A stretch of DNA of 36,213 bases from a virus. The notes beneath the pieces are model-generated. The model saw only the letters and a list, made by a program, of their open reading frames with translations. It searched no databases and was not told where the DNA came from. A program made the position numbers and the translations under genes. This document shows, piece by piece, positions 23,310 through 29,442 of the stretch (positions are counted from its first letter, which is position 1; each line of letters starts with the position of its first letter). The DNA lies in IMG/VR virus record IMGVR_UViG_3300042935_000737, positions 1-36,213 of that record. One strand, 5' to 3'.

Positions 23310-23525
23310 CTAAACTTCCTTAGATATCCTAAAAACTACTCTCCTATTATCCACTATAAAACGCTTACGAGCAACAGGGTTAAGTGATTCACGAATCACT
23401 TGTGATGCTATCTTAGTCTTACGACTAGCCGCAGCTGCCGACTTAAATAGCACCTCTTCCATAGTGTCAGTATATACCATTCTAATTGGAATAGAGTTCT
23501 CTAATCCTTTAATCTCATTCGGCAT
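23310..23525 (-). CDS. Small basic protein, unknown
   Basis: A 71-residue protein with a helix-rich middle (F-K-S-A-A-A-A-S-R-K-T-K-I-A-S-Q-V-I) that resembles a DNA-binding helix pair, then R-R-V-V-F-R-I. This is the style of short phage HTH proteins related to NUMOD1 or AraC-like modules, in which an A-S-R-x-T segment is often seen. It overlaps the preceding stop by 11 bases. Confidence 0.55.
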   Translation of the reverse strand: MPNEIKGLENSIPIRMVYTDTMEEVLFKSAAAASRKTKIASQVIRESLNPVARKRFIVDNRRVVFRISKEV

Positions 23526-23805
23526 CTGGTTTGGGTTTAAAGTGGTTTTTTAGGCCCTTGATAAATGATTGGTTTGTTTCATGGAACTCCCTTTTAGAAA
23601 AATAATTCTCATCTACCTTACCGCCATCCATTTCATTTGGGTAAACGAGTATGTCATCATCGTAAAAGTTACGCACTCTTCCTGTATCGTAACACACCAC
23701 TTTCCATATGGTGTTAGTATCAGTTCCGTAATCAATCCATGCGATTGCTTTTCCATAGCCTAGTGGGGTTAAAACATCTATTGTTTGTTCTAATTGTAGT
23801 ATCAA
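23515..23805 (-). CDS. Small hypothetical protein with TTG start
   Basis: A 96-residue protein: T-P-L-G-Y-G-K-A-I-A-W-I-D-Y-G, then I-W-K-V-V-C-Y-D-T-G and N-F-Y-D-D-D-I-L-V-Y. It is beta-rich like the small barrel proteins that bind nucleic acids in phage replication regions. The only start giving the whole domain is TTG at 23805, whose bases overlap the TGA of the mini-gene at 23802-23915, so translation is probably coupled. Confidence 0.6.
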   Translation of the reverse strand: MILQLEQTIDVLTPLGYGKAIAWIDYGTDTNTIWKVVCYDTGRVRNFYDDDILVYPNEMDGGKVDENYFSKREFHETNQSFIKGLKNHFKPKPDAE

Positions 23806-23915
23806 AATAATCGTTTTATTGCTTTGATTTTAAAATAAGTTTCACAGATTATAAATAGCAGCACCGCTATTGGTACTGCTATAAAGAAAAACTTAATGAT
23901 TGCTAATACTTTCAT
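23802..23915 (-). CDS. Single-TM mini-protein (37 residues)
   Basis: After M-K-V-L-A-I-I-K a hydrophobic stretch (F-F-F-I-A-V-P-I-A-V-L-L-F-I-I) forms one TM helix, followed by a basic tail ending K-R-L-F. It lies two bases after the gene at 23917 and overlaps the TTG of the next gene. Several such peptides exist in this genome. The function is unknown. Confidence 0.5.
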   Translation of the reverse strand: MKVLAIIKFFFIAVPIAVLLFIICETYFKIKAIKRLF

Positions 23916-23916
23916 A

Positions 23917-24378
23917 TTACTTCTTTAAGGATATTTTAAAAGTAGTCGTACTGAACTTAGGAGCAGGGTAAATCATTTCGCCAGTTTCAGGATCAACCAA
24001 TGGCTCTTTAATAGTCTTAAGTAAAGACTCTCTTTCCTTTTGCTTAAACTTAATAGCCTCAAGCTCTTGGTTATACTTAAGCCATGTATGGTCACCATCA
24101 TAGGCATACTTAACTCCTGATTCTATTCTGCTAATCTCAGCATCAAGCACGATTGCCTTGCCTTGAGGATGCAAGTCTAACTGACTAATAACATCTTCTT
24201 TTAATTCAGCTCTAATTCCTTCTAGCAACTGTACTAATGCTTCTGCTTTAACGAGCATCTCAAGGGGGTTCTCGCCTGTTTCTCTGAAATGTGATACAAC
24301 TACTTGCTTAAGTAATTCTATGCTAAATTTGGATGGTGTAATTGAATTTAATTCAATAGATGGTAGTAAATTACTCAT
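23917..24378 (-). CDS. Helical hypothetical protein, possible recombination partner
   Basis: A 153-residue mostly helical protein with a coiled-coil part around 85-120 and a conserved-looking C-terminus V-D-P-E-T-G-E-M-I-Y-P-A-P. It is encoded one base after the gene at 24380. Such pairs in phages often hold an annealing protein and a partner, but no diagnostic motif proves it here. Confidence 0.55.
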   Translation of the reverse strand: MSNLLPSIELNSITPSKFSIELLKQVVVSHFRETGENPLEMLVKAEALVQLLEGIRAELKEDVISQLDLHPQGKAIVLDAEISRIESGVKYAYDGDHTWLKYNQELEAIKFKQKERESLLKTIKEPLVDPETGEMIYPAPKFSTTTFKISLKK

Positions 24379-24379
24379 A

Positions 24380-25078
24380 TTATTTCTTTTTTGTTGTTAG
24401 CGATTCTTTTTTGCTTTTCATTAGGTTCATTAAAAATTCATCATTCTCAATGTAAGCTTTATGTGAAAAAAATACTTCTGTTAAATCTTTCATCCTAGTT
24501 ATAGCACCTATTTCATTAAGAAGTTTCACTCTATCTATTTCAACAGGAATCTCCTCTGCTACTACCTCAACTACTTTAGGTTTTTTGGTAGGTGTTTCCT
24601 CTTTAGCCCTAGCATCTGCTTTCGCATCTGCAAAGTCCATCTCTTCAGCAGGTGTCGCCTCGAATCCAGCAGCCTTCATCAACCAAGCAAGTAAGTTCCT
24701 ATAAGCCTTGCCAATCGCCCTTGTTTGTGCCATACTAAGAATAGCATATTCATCAAAGTATCTTTTAGTTTTTTCGGCATTCGAGCATAAGGCAATACCA
24801 GTAGCAACGAGCTGACCTGTCGTAATATTGCGTACCTCACAAGTCGCCATATATTTAATAGCAGTTTCATTTGATAAATCTTGAGTTGATGTGATAATAG
24901 GCATTAATCCAAGTGAAGCACCTGCGAATTGCCATCCTTCTACATTCACGAATTGCTTACCTTGGATGTTAGATGATAAGCCTTTCTCTTTTATCAACTG
25001 AGATAGTTCTGTTGATAGTTTAAGCATAGAATCCTTGTTGATTAATTCATACGAAGGATTAGTTAATTGCATTTCCAT
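24380..25078 (-). CDS. Possible ssDNA-binding/annealing-type protein, family uncertain
   Basis: In this 232-residue protein the central region has E-T-A-I-K-Y-M-A-T-C-E-V and then S-M-A-Q-T-R-A-I-G-K-A-Y-R-N-L-L-A-W, then A-G-F-E-A-T-P-A-E-E-M. That last block is a widespread phage and archaeal-virus signature often beside recombination or replication genes, but its biochemistry is not firmly known. The C-terminal ~80 residues are charged and flexible. I would not call it RecT or Erf on this evidence. It overlaps the upstream gene by 20 bases. Confidence 0.5.
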   Translation of the reverse strand: MEMQLTNPSYELINKDSMLKLSTELSQLIKEKGLSSNIQGKQFVNVEGWQFAGASLGLMPIITSTQDLSNETAIKYMATCEVRNITTGQLVATGIALCSNAEKTKRYFDEYAILSMAQTRAIGKAYRNLLAWLMKAAGFEATPAEEMDFADAKADARAKEETPTKKPKVVEVVAEEIPVEIDRVKLLNEIGAITRMKDLTEVFFSHKAYIENDEFLMNLMKSKKESLTTKKK

Positions 25079-25265
25079 TTTGTAGGGTTTTTTGGTTGAT
25101 TAAATTTTGTGTAAAAAATACTGCTTCACGAATAGGATAAGCATCCCATAGGTTTACTAATGATTGCATTAGCACTAAATTGTTCTGTGAATAGTTGATG
25201 TTGTGGATAATTTTAGCAACAAACAATCTTTGTTCTTGCTCACTCCATTTTGAAAAATCACTCAT
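25059..25265 (-). CDS. Small helical protein, unknown
   Basis: A 68-residue helical protein starting M-S-D-F-S-K-W-S-E-Q-E-Q and containing I-I-H-N-I-N-Y-S-Q and N-L-W-D-A-Y-P. It lies just after the DnaA-domain gene and contains a perfect DnaA box in its coding sequence. It overlaps the next gene by 20 bases. The family is not recognised. Confidence 0.6.
   Translation of the reverse strand: MSDFSKWSEQEQRLFVAKIIHNINYSQNNLVLMQSLVNLWDAYPIREAVFFTQNLINQKTLQNGNAIN
25202..25210 (-). promoter_or_regulatory. Perfect consensus DnaA box
   Basis: The minus strand reads TTATCCACA, the E. coli consensus. It lies 73 bases downstream of the stop of the DnaA-domain gene. One-mismatch relatives occur at 23347-23355 (TTATCCACT) and around 30572-30580 (minus-strand TTATCCACC). 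A single perfect match in 36 kb is expected less than once by chance in both strands, but coding constraint may contribute. Confidence 0.45.
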
Positions 25266-25282
25266 AGTTTTTGGTGTTTTGA

Positions 25283-25618
25283 TTATAAAATATTGATAAG
25301 GTTTTCTATGTCAGTACTAACTAACTCATCTACATCGGATTGATCCTGTATAGATGCTATGCCGTGCATAACAGTACTATGGTCACGGCCAAACAAATCG
25401 CCAATAGATTTAAGCTTTAACTTAACTCTAGTTCTTATTAGATACATAGACATATGTCTAGCCATTACAAGTGTTCTGTATCTTTTTTTACCTCTAATCT
25501 CTTCATTAGTGATGTTGTAATAGGTACAGACCTTGGCTATAATCTCATTAGCAACTGCCTCTCTTTGTCTTGGGTTGAGCTTTGTCTTACGAATAGAAGG
25601 TATAGCCCAGTAGTCCAT
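25283..25618 (-). CDS. Stand-alone DnaA domain IV protein
   Basis: This protein of about 111 residues is essentially only the DNA-binding domain of DnaA. It has I-I-A-K-V-C-T-Y-Y-N-I-T, then R-G-K-K-R-Y-R-T-L-V-M-A-R-H and the DnaA signature G-D-L-F-G-R-D-H-S-T-V-M-H (74-85). There is no AAA+ domain and no domain I. It may bind phage DnaA boxes or displace host DnaA from its sites. Starts at 25636 or 25660 are also possible; 25618 follows the preceding stop by one base. Confidence 0.85.
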   Translation of the reverse strand: MDYWAIPSIRKTKLNPRQREAVANEIIAKVCTYYNITNEEIRGKKRYRTLVMARHMSMYLIRTRVKLKLKSIGDLFGRDHSTVMHGIASIQDQSDVDELVSTDIENLINIL

Positions 25619-25619
25619 T

Positions 25620-25814
25620 TTATTCTTGATGTTCATAGATAGAGTTTTTAAGTTGTTCAATCTTTTTTGCGTAGAAGGCTTCTACAACTTCTATCATCTC
25701 CTCATCAGCCGCAGCTAAACGAGTTTTTATTAGGTAGGGTGAATAACCTGTAACCTCACAAATCTTTTTTATATCGCCATATTTTAATAGGGCACGATAA
25801 TCTCTAATCAGCAT
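25620..25814 (-). CDS. Small HTH-like protein
   Basis: A 64-residue protein: Y-G-D-I-K-K-I-C-E-V-T-G-Y-S-P-Y-L-I-K-T-R-L is a helix-turn-helix-like segment, followed by an acidic helix and coiled coil. It could be a transcriptional regulator of the leftward arm. It overlaps the upstream gene by 11 bases and nearly abuts the DnaA-domain start. Confidence 0.55.
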   Translation of the reverse strand: MLIRDYRALLKYGDIKKICEVTGYSPYLIKTRLAAADEEMIEVVEAFYAKKIEQLKNSIYEHQE

Positions 25815-25995
25815 TTTTTAGTTTTTTATATAGTTTGTAATGTCTATCGATTGAACGCATTGCTCCTTCAATAGATGTGAAATAATCTCCTCTCCAGTAG
25901 TAGAACTTATCAAGGGGTTTTTTGCTATCCCAATGGATAAACATACCACGATAGAGGTAATCCTTTTTAATCCTTTGGGCATCTATTGTGACCAT
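25804..25995 (-). CDS. Small basic hypothetical protein
   Basis: From M-V-T-I-D-A-Q-R-I it has 63 residues, many aromatic and basic: F-I-H-W-D-S-K-K-P-L, Y-Y-W-R-G-D-Y-F and a Lys-rich end. A GTG start at 26046 would add 17 residues, but the ATG at 25995 follows an A-rich leader like those of neighbouring genes. The function is unknown. Confidence 0.55.
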   Translation of the reverse strand: MVTIDAQRIKKDYLYRGMFIHWDSKKPLDKFYYWRGDYFTSIEGAMRSIDRHYKLYKKLKNAD

Positions 25996-26058
25996 AAAAT
26001 AGTCACGAAGCCCTTTTTGTTTTAGATGTGATGGGGTTGGGTGCACGATTGCAGATTT

Positions 26059-26262
26059 TTATTGGGTGATTGAATATCTAGTTTCTATTACTTGCACAAT
26101 AGGTTCAGTCTTTACTCCACTAGATATGTTTATGAATCTGTCATATGCCTTGTCCTTGTTATGACTTAAGCTATTCTCCATAAATAATTCATCTTTTCTA
26201 GTGTAATAAATTACTGCTTGTGTTACTGGATTGGTTTCCGTAACGAACTCAAATTTTGCCAT
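26059..26262 (-). CDS. Small hypothetical protein
   Basis: A 67-residue protein starting M-A-K-F-E-F-V-T-E-T-N, with beta-like V-I-Y-Y-T-R-K-D-E-L-F and an end I-E-T-R-Y-S-I-T-Q. The frame extends 25 residues upstream, but that part is low in structure and the ATG at 26262 follows the typical leader (ctaaaaaccttaaacac). No family is recognised. Confidence 0.55.
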   Translation of the reverse strand: MAKFEFVTETNPVTQAVIYYTRKDELFMENSLSHNKDKAYDRFINISSGVKTEPIVQVIETRYSITQ

Positions 26263-26375
26263 GTGTTTAAGGTTTTTAGTCAGCTTTGCTGAGTTTTTGG
26301 TGTTAAAAATATCCCTACTCCCATTGGGATAACCCACTAACGATTATAATTTGTTTAATTAGTAGGGATAGTGCT

Positions 26376-26591
26376 TTATGTGTTAGGATAAATCTTGTTA
26401 AGTTTTTTGTGTCGTTCAAAGTAGGATTGTGCCCCACGAGATTTTTGCTGACTCATAATGTTCTCGTGATACACAGGATCAAGAAAGGTTTTTGCCTCGT
26501 AGTTGTAGTAGACTTGGTCACCACGACTGAAGTTTTTGCCAGTCAGACTGCATCTGCAATCATACTTGGCGGTGATTAATTCGAAACTCAT
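26376..26591 (-). CDS. Small hypothetical protein with Cys pair
   Basis: A 71-residue protein containing Y-D-C-R-C-S-L-T-G-K-N-F-S-R-G-D-Q-V-Y-Y. The C-x-C...G-x-x-F-x-x-G-D plan resembles half of a zinc-binding treble-clef module, and such proteins are common in phage early regions. The remaining part is basic. The leader is the A-rich accaaaaaaccc type. Confidence 0.55.
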   Translation of the reverse strand: MSFELITAKYDCRCSLTGKNFSRGDQVYYNYEAKTFLDPVYHENIMSQQKSRGAQSYFERHKKLNKIYPNT

Positions 26592-26606
26592 AGATGGGTT
26601 TTTTGG

Positions 26607-26840
26607 TTAGTTATTAATTTGTGCTCTTAAATGATTAATAAAGTCTAATTGCTCCTGATACAAAGAATTTACTCTTTGCATTGCAATCTCTTCAGTAGCG
26701 TATCCCGATAAGCACATCCTATTAATCCATATGCAATAATTATAATCGGGGTTTTTGTTGTAAGTGACCTCTGCGAATTTTTTGCGACCATTCTTAACAA
26801 TGGTACTTTTGTCTGTTTTAATAAAGCTGAGTTGGTTCAT
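26607..26840 (-). CDS. Small hypothetical protein behind a repeated promoter element
   Basis: A 77-residue protein: basic start, then Y-C-I-W-I-N-R-M-C-L-S-G-Y-A-T and a C-terminal helix. The I-W-I-N-x-M-x-L pattern is a beta-strand pair, and the product looks compact. Its leader contains a copy of the 21-base element (26895-26915) and a TAATTTCA box, both also found before the 28768 and 30822 genes. Confidence 0.55.
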   Translation of the reverse strand: MNQLSFIKTDKSTIVKNGRKKFAEVTYNKNPDYNYCIWINRMCLSGYATEEIAMQRVNSLYQEQLDFINHLRAQINN

Positions 26841-26894
26841 GTGTTTTTAGTTTTGTTTGGTGAAATTAAGAAATTTTTGCTATTGTTAAGGATT

Positions 26895-26915
26895 TTTAGC
26901 AGGTTTTTTGTTAAT
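26895..26915 (-). promoter_or_regulatory. 21-base regulatory element, copy 1
   Basis: Plus-strand bases TTTAGC, then AGGTTTTTTG, then TTAAT. It aligns with copies at 28827-28847 and 30902-30922, all of equal length and ending TTGTTAAT. A TAnnTTTR-like box on the minus strand (TAATTTCA at 26861-26868) lies 26 bases downstream. Confidence 0.5.
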
Positions 26916-26921
26916 GAATCG

Positions 26922-27539
26922 TTAAATTATACATGATTTCAATATCTCAATACAAAGATCCTCTGGAATCTTGCTTCTTTCATAGGCATTAGAAAGCCCT
27001 TGTGTGCCTGTTCTTGAGCCTCTTGGTGCTGATATGTGACATGGAGATCCGTTAGAACACATAGGCCTAGGAATCCATTTATCGCTATTAGTCCATATGT
27101 CGGTTGGTTTCATCCTTGTATCTCCATACTGACAATAGGTAACTCCTTGCCTTTTAAGATGAGCCATGATGGGCATCTTCCGTAGCATCCCTCTAGGATT
27201 CTCTATGAAAAAATAGGTCGGTTTAAAATGCTCTATTATTTCGAGGGTTTTTTGGACTAGGATAAGGCCAAGTTCTGCTCTAGGATTTTTAGGTAGGTAG
27301 TCATCGCCAACTTTTGTCCAGTTCTTACCGATGGCGGCTACACTAAAGGCAGTACATGGCGGAGATGCCCAAATCACATCTGGCTTAAAAGGGATTTTTG
27401 TCACATCAAAATTGAGTATGTCGGTAACATAATCGATGCCTCCGAATTGTTCAATGTCGCTTGAGAAAGACTCAAAGAAAAGTCCATCGGCACATTTACC
27501 AATGGACTTACTACCTGCGAATAGTTCTAGTATCTGCAT
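26922..27539 (-). CDS. DNA cytosine-C5 methyltransferase
   Basis: This 205-residue enzyme has the key motifs in order: I-L-E-L-F-A-G-S (3-10, AdoMet binding), A-S-P-P-C (58-62, with Cys62 as nucleophile) and I-E-N-P-R-G (112-117). Y-G-D-T-R-M-K-P-T-D-I-W-T-N follows about 20 residues after ENPRG and is typical of short phage C5 methyltransferases. Its target recognition region is small. No restriction partner is nearby, so protection of phage DNA from host restriction is likeliest. Confidence 0.88.
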   Translation of the reverse strand: MQILELFAGSKSIGKCADGLFFESFSSDIEQFGGIDYVTDILNFDVTKIPFKPDVIWASPPCTAFSVAAIGKNWTKVGDDYLPKNPRAELGLILVQKTLEIIEHFKPTYFFIENPRGMLRKMPIMAHLKRQGVTYCQYGDTRMKPTDIWTNSDKWIPRPMCSNGSPCHISAPRGSRTGTQGLSNAYERSKIPEDLCIEILKSCII

Positions 27540-27548
27540 ATTTAATTT

Positions 27549-27839
27549 TTAACAATGACCTCCCCAAATAACCTCATCTTTAGAATTATAAACATCAAAT
27601 CTAGTTTCCTCTTCCGCCTCTTCATCATCAAAATTATCATCTAACCCAAGGCCTCCCTCAAATTCGGCTTTAGCTAAATTAATTTCAAGTTGTGAACTAT
27701 AAACATCATTGTTTATTAAATACTCATCAACTTCATCGTTAGGAATTTCAATAGGTACTTCAATAGTGACCTCTGCAATTTTGTGATAAACTACTCTTGT
27801 GCTAATAACTACTTTTTTTGTTTGTTTTGTGTTGTTCAT
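27549..27839 (-). CDS. Acidic hypothetical protein
   Basis: A 96-residue protein with basic start K-Q-T-K-K-V-V-I, beta-like A-E-V-T-I-E-V-P-I and a very acidic stretch (D-D-N-F-D-D-E-E-A-E-E-E) before a C-terminal strand. Strong acidity suggests a DNA-mimic or inhibitor type, but that is only composition-based. Confidence 0.55.
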   Translation of the reverse strand: MNNTKQTKKVVISTRVVYHKIAEVTIEVPIEIPNDEVDEYLINNDVYSSQLEINLAKAEFEGGLGLDDNFDDEEAEEETRFDVYNSKDEVIWGGHC

Positions 27840-27857
27840 TTTGTTTAATTTAATTGT

Positions 27858-28130
27858 TTATTGTAATTGTTTGTTAATTAATAATGTCCTATCAGCAAAA
27901 AAATCGCTTCTTACATTGTACTTGCAATGTATAAAGCATCCGATATTATCATCCAATCCACCAACGAATTGGAATATGTCACCTATATCGTGCATAAGCT
28001 CATCATTATCTAATCCGAAAGCATCGCTTAATACTACTAAATCGCCTTTTACCAAACTTCTGCCTTTGGCATCTGCTATTGGTTCATCGTTAAATTCTAA
28101 AATCATTGGTAAATCTCTAATTGTTTCCAT
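27858..28130 (-). CDS. Acidic hypothetical protein
   Basis: The 90-residue product starts M-E-T-I-R-D-L-P-M-I-L and has D-L-V-V-L-S-D-A-F-G-L-D and Q-F-V-G-G-L-D-D-N-I-G. It appears beta-rich and acidic. It lies 18 bases from its downstream neighbour with an A-rich leader (aataaacaaaATG). No family is recognised. Confidence 0.55.
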   Translation of the reverse strand: METIRDLPMILEFNDEPIADAKGRSLVKGDLVVLSDAFGLDNDELMHDIGDIFQFVGGLDDNIGCFIHCKYNVRSDFFADRTLLINKQLQ

Positions 28131-28142
28131 TTTGTTTATTTT

Positions 28143-28502
28143 TTAGTGGTGTGAAATTAAATTAGTAATTGATTGAATTAACTCTTCTCTAGTAATAGGT
28201 TTTTGGCCATCCTCATCAGAATCCCAAGAACCATTCCAGTCTAATGAATAAGCCATCTCGATTAATTCATCTCTGTTTAGTTTTTTTATATTGTTTTTAT
28301 TAAAATCGATATTTTGAAAAACCTGGTCACCAAAAATATTAAGTAATTGTTCTTTAACATCATCAAGTACATATTGTTGATATGGCGATATGTCACCGCT
28401 CGATGTTTTATACTTTTTATGCAATTTTGTAAATATTGCATTAATGGATGAATCTAATAACAAAGCAGCATCTTTTTTAATCTGTGATTTTAAAGGTTTC
28501 AT
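28143..28502 (-). CDS. Helical hypothetical protein
   Basis: From M-K-P-L-K-S-Q-I-K-K-D it has 119 residues. The helical N-terminal region (L-L-L-D-S-S-I-N-A-I-F) precedes a L-N-R-D-E-L-I-E-M-A segment and an acidic W-D-S-D-E-D-G. The frame extends upstream to 28595, but that extension overlaps the next gene and reads as low-complexity; the ATG at 28502 has the standard leader. Confidence 0.6.
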   Translation of the reverse strand: MKPLKSQIKKDAALLLDSSINAIFTKLHKKYKTSSGDISPYQQYVLDDVKEQLLNIFGDQVFQNIDFNKNNIKKLNRDELIEMAYSLDWNGSWDSDEDGQKPITREELIQSITNLISHH

Positions 28503-28507
28503 GTTGT

Positions 28508-28768
28508 TTAGTTTGTTTGTATGATATAAAATTGTTCGTTGTACCAATGTATAAAGGTCACATCTTCGCCATTGTACTTGTTGTCTTGAATCCAAAGTTC
28601 TTCTTTCATGTAATCGTTTGCTTCCTGGATAGAAACGACATCAGATTTCTTAAAGGTTTTTTCCCCCTCAGAAATTGCAAACTCTTTTAACAATGGTTCT
28701 AATTTAGTAATGTCATTGGCAGAAGTGTACTCACTTCTTTCTAGTAACAAATGGAATTTAGTGTTCAT
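28508..28768 (-). CDS. Small hypothetical protein
   Basis: An 86-residue protein: K-F-H-L-L-L-E-R-S-E-Y, then K-K-S-D-V-V-S-I-Q-E-A-N-D and V-T-F-I-H-W-Y-N-E-Q-F at the end. Acidic with a beta-like C-terminus. It is the first gene after a 354-base non-coding tract that carries several repeats and a promoter box. Confidence 0.6.
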   Translation of the reverse strand: MNTKFHLLLERSEYTSANDITKLEPLLKEFAISEGEKTFKKSDVVSIQEANDYMKEELWIQDNKYNGEDVTFIHWYNEQFYIIQTN

Positions 28769-28826
28769 AAATAAAGGTTTTTGTGTGATTAAAAGTAAAG
28801 AAAGTTTTTGTTATTGTTTAATATTT

Positions 28827-28847
28827 TTTAGTTAATCTTTTGTTAAT
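28827..28847 (-). promoter_or_regulatory. 21-base regulatory element, copy 2
   Basis: Plus strand TTTAGTTAA, then TCTT, then TTGTTAAT. On the minus strand it has two TTAAC units 11 bases apart. The minus-strand box TACTTTTA at 28790-28797 lies 29 bases downstream, close to the spacing at the other two copies. Confidence 0.55.
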
Positions 28848-28850
28848 CAA

Positions 28851-28925
28851 GCAGATTTTTGCCATGGATTTTTGGGGGATTTTTAGCAAGTTTTTGGCTG
28901 GAGGTTTTTGCTGGATTTTTGGCTA
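28851..28925. repeat. Degenerate CCAAAAATCC-type array
   Basis: About six units, each read on the minus strand as roughly CCAAAAAYCC or GCAAAAATC, spaced 11-14 bases. The motif resembles A-rich leaders placed before start codons in this arm (for example accaaaaaaccc), suggesting either multiplied translation-initiation leaders or protein-binding sites at about one per helical turn. Confidence 0.55.
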
Positions 28926-28944
28926 CCATATAGGATCTAACTAT

Positions 28945-28974
28945 TAGTTGCATAAACAATAGTTGCATAAACAA
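28945..28974. repeat. 15-base tandem repeat, two perfect copies
   Basis: TAGTTGCATAAACAA occurs at 28945-28959 and immediately again at 28960-28974. TTAGTTG at the left edge and CAACTAA at the right also form an inverted repeat around the block. Candidate iteron or operator upstream of the leftward promoter box. Confidence 0.8.
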
Positions 28975-29054
28975 CTAAAGTTTAAACATTAATTATTTTT
29001 TATTGCATATTGATACAATACCAATAAAATCAGTTTTAAGGCCATTTTAAGCCC

Positions 29055-29062
29055 CAAATTTA
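29055..29062 (-). promoter_or_regulatory. Leftward TAnnTTTG box
   Basis: The minus strand reads TAAATTTG. It is in the non-coding tract and faces the 28768 gene, giving a leader of nearly 290 bases that would include the tandem repeat, the AT array and a 21-base element. A long structured leader is plausible but not proven. Confidence 0.35.
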
Positions 29063-29122
29063 GATCCATTTTTTAAGGTGGTGACATTGTGTTGATTTAT
29101 TTTTTTATCGCCTTATTTCGCC

Positions 29123-29362
29123 TTATTTGGCTAAATATTCAAACCAACCTTTGCGGTGGTTTTTGTAAGTGTAAAGGCTGCAACTATTTTGCAACTCTAA
29201 AAAGTACCCTTTATTCATTGGGTACCTTAAGCGGATATAATTGTAAGCCGACTCGAAATTAGTGCGGATTACTTTCACCTCTTTTTTAGACTTTACAATA
29301 AAGCTAAAATCATCATTGTAAGTGATGACATTAAACGAGTAAACAAATTTTAAAGATGCCAT
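29123..29362 (-). CDS. Small basic hypothetical protein
   Basis: A 79-residue, Lys- and Tyr-rich protein: F-V-Y-S-F-N-V-I-T-Y-N-D-D-F-S-F, then K-K-E-V-K-V-I-R-T, and K-N-H-R-K-G-W-F-E-Y-L at the end. Probably a beta-hairpin/helix small domain. Its 5' side borders the tRNA-like element. No family is recognised. Confidence 0.55.
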   Translation of the reverse strand: MASLKFVYSFNVITYNDDFSFIVKSKKEVKVIRTNFESAYNYIRLRYPMNKGYFLELQNSCSLYTYKNHRKGWFEYLAK

Positions 29363-29388
29363 TTTGTGTTTATTTTGGTTAAAAATAG

Positions 29389-29437
29389 AGCCTTTGTAGG
29401 TGTCGAACCTATAAACCCACCGAATTGAGCAAAGGCT
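29389..29437 (-). ncRNA. tRNA-like element lacking an anticodon arm
   Basis: On the minus strand a 7-bp acceptor stem (AGCCTTT/AAAGGCT) encloses a D-loop-like CTCAATTCGGT and a T arm: TAGG, loop TTCGACA, CCTA. The loop matches the T54-T-C-R-A-N-N consensus, and the T stem abuts the acceptor strand as in tRNA. With 49 bases it has no room for an anticodon arm. Six bases separate it from the stop of the 282-residue gene. It may be a tRNA-like RNA signal, a tRNA remnant, or an attachment-type relic. Confidence 0.5.
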
Positions 29438-29442
29438 AAAAT

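Larger units (their letters stand above)
28769..29122. other. Non-coding regulatory tract (354 bases)
   Basis: No credible gene is seen on either strand. The tract holds a 21-base element copy (28827-28847), a degenerate array of about six ATTTTTGG-type units (28851-28925), a 15-base tandem repeat (28945-28974) and a minus-strand TAAATTTG box (29055-29062). It looks like the control region for the 28768 operon. Confidence 0.6.

Noticed and set aside
26263-26337. 5' extension of the 26059 gene
   Set aside because: Low-structure extension; the internal ATG at 26262 has the leader type seen across this arm.
27799-28146. Plus-strand 115-codon frame
   Set aside because: It covers two minus-strand genes with good leaders and has typical shadow composition.
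28503-28595. 5' extension of the 28143 gene to 28595
   Set aside because: It would overlap the 28508 gene almost completely and lacks a leader; ATG 28502 has the standard A-rich leader.
28851-28974. CRISPR-like array
   Set aside because: The repeat units are only about 10-15 bases, degenerate or directly adjoining, without spacers of constant length and without cas genes.
29389-29437. Full tRNA gene or phage attachment site
   Set aside because: The element lacks an anticodon arm, and no integrase is present, so neither a working tRNA nor an attP can be supported.
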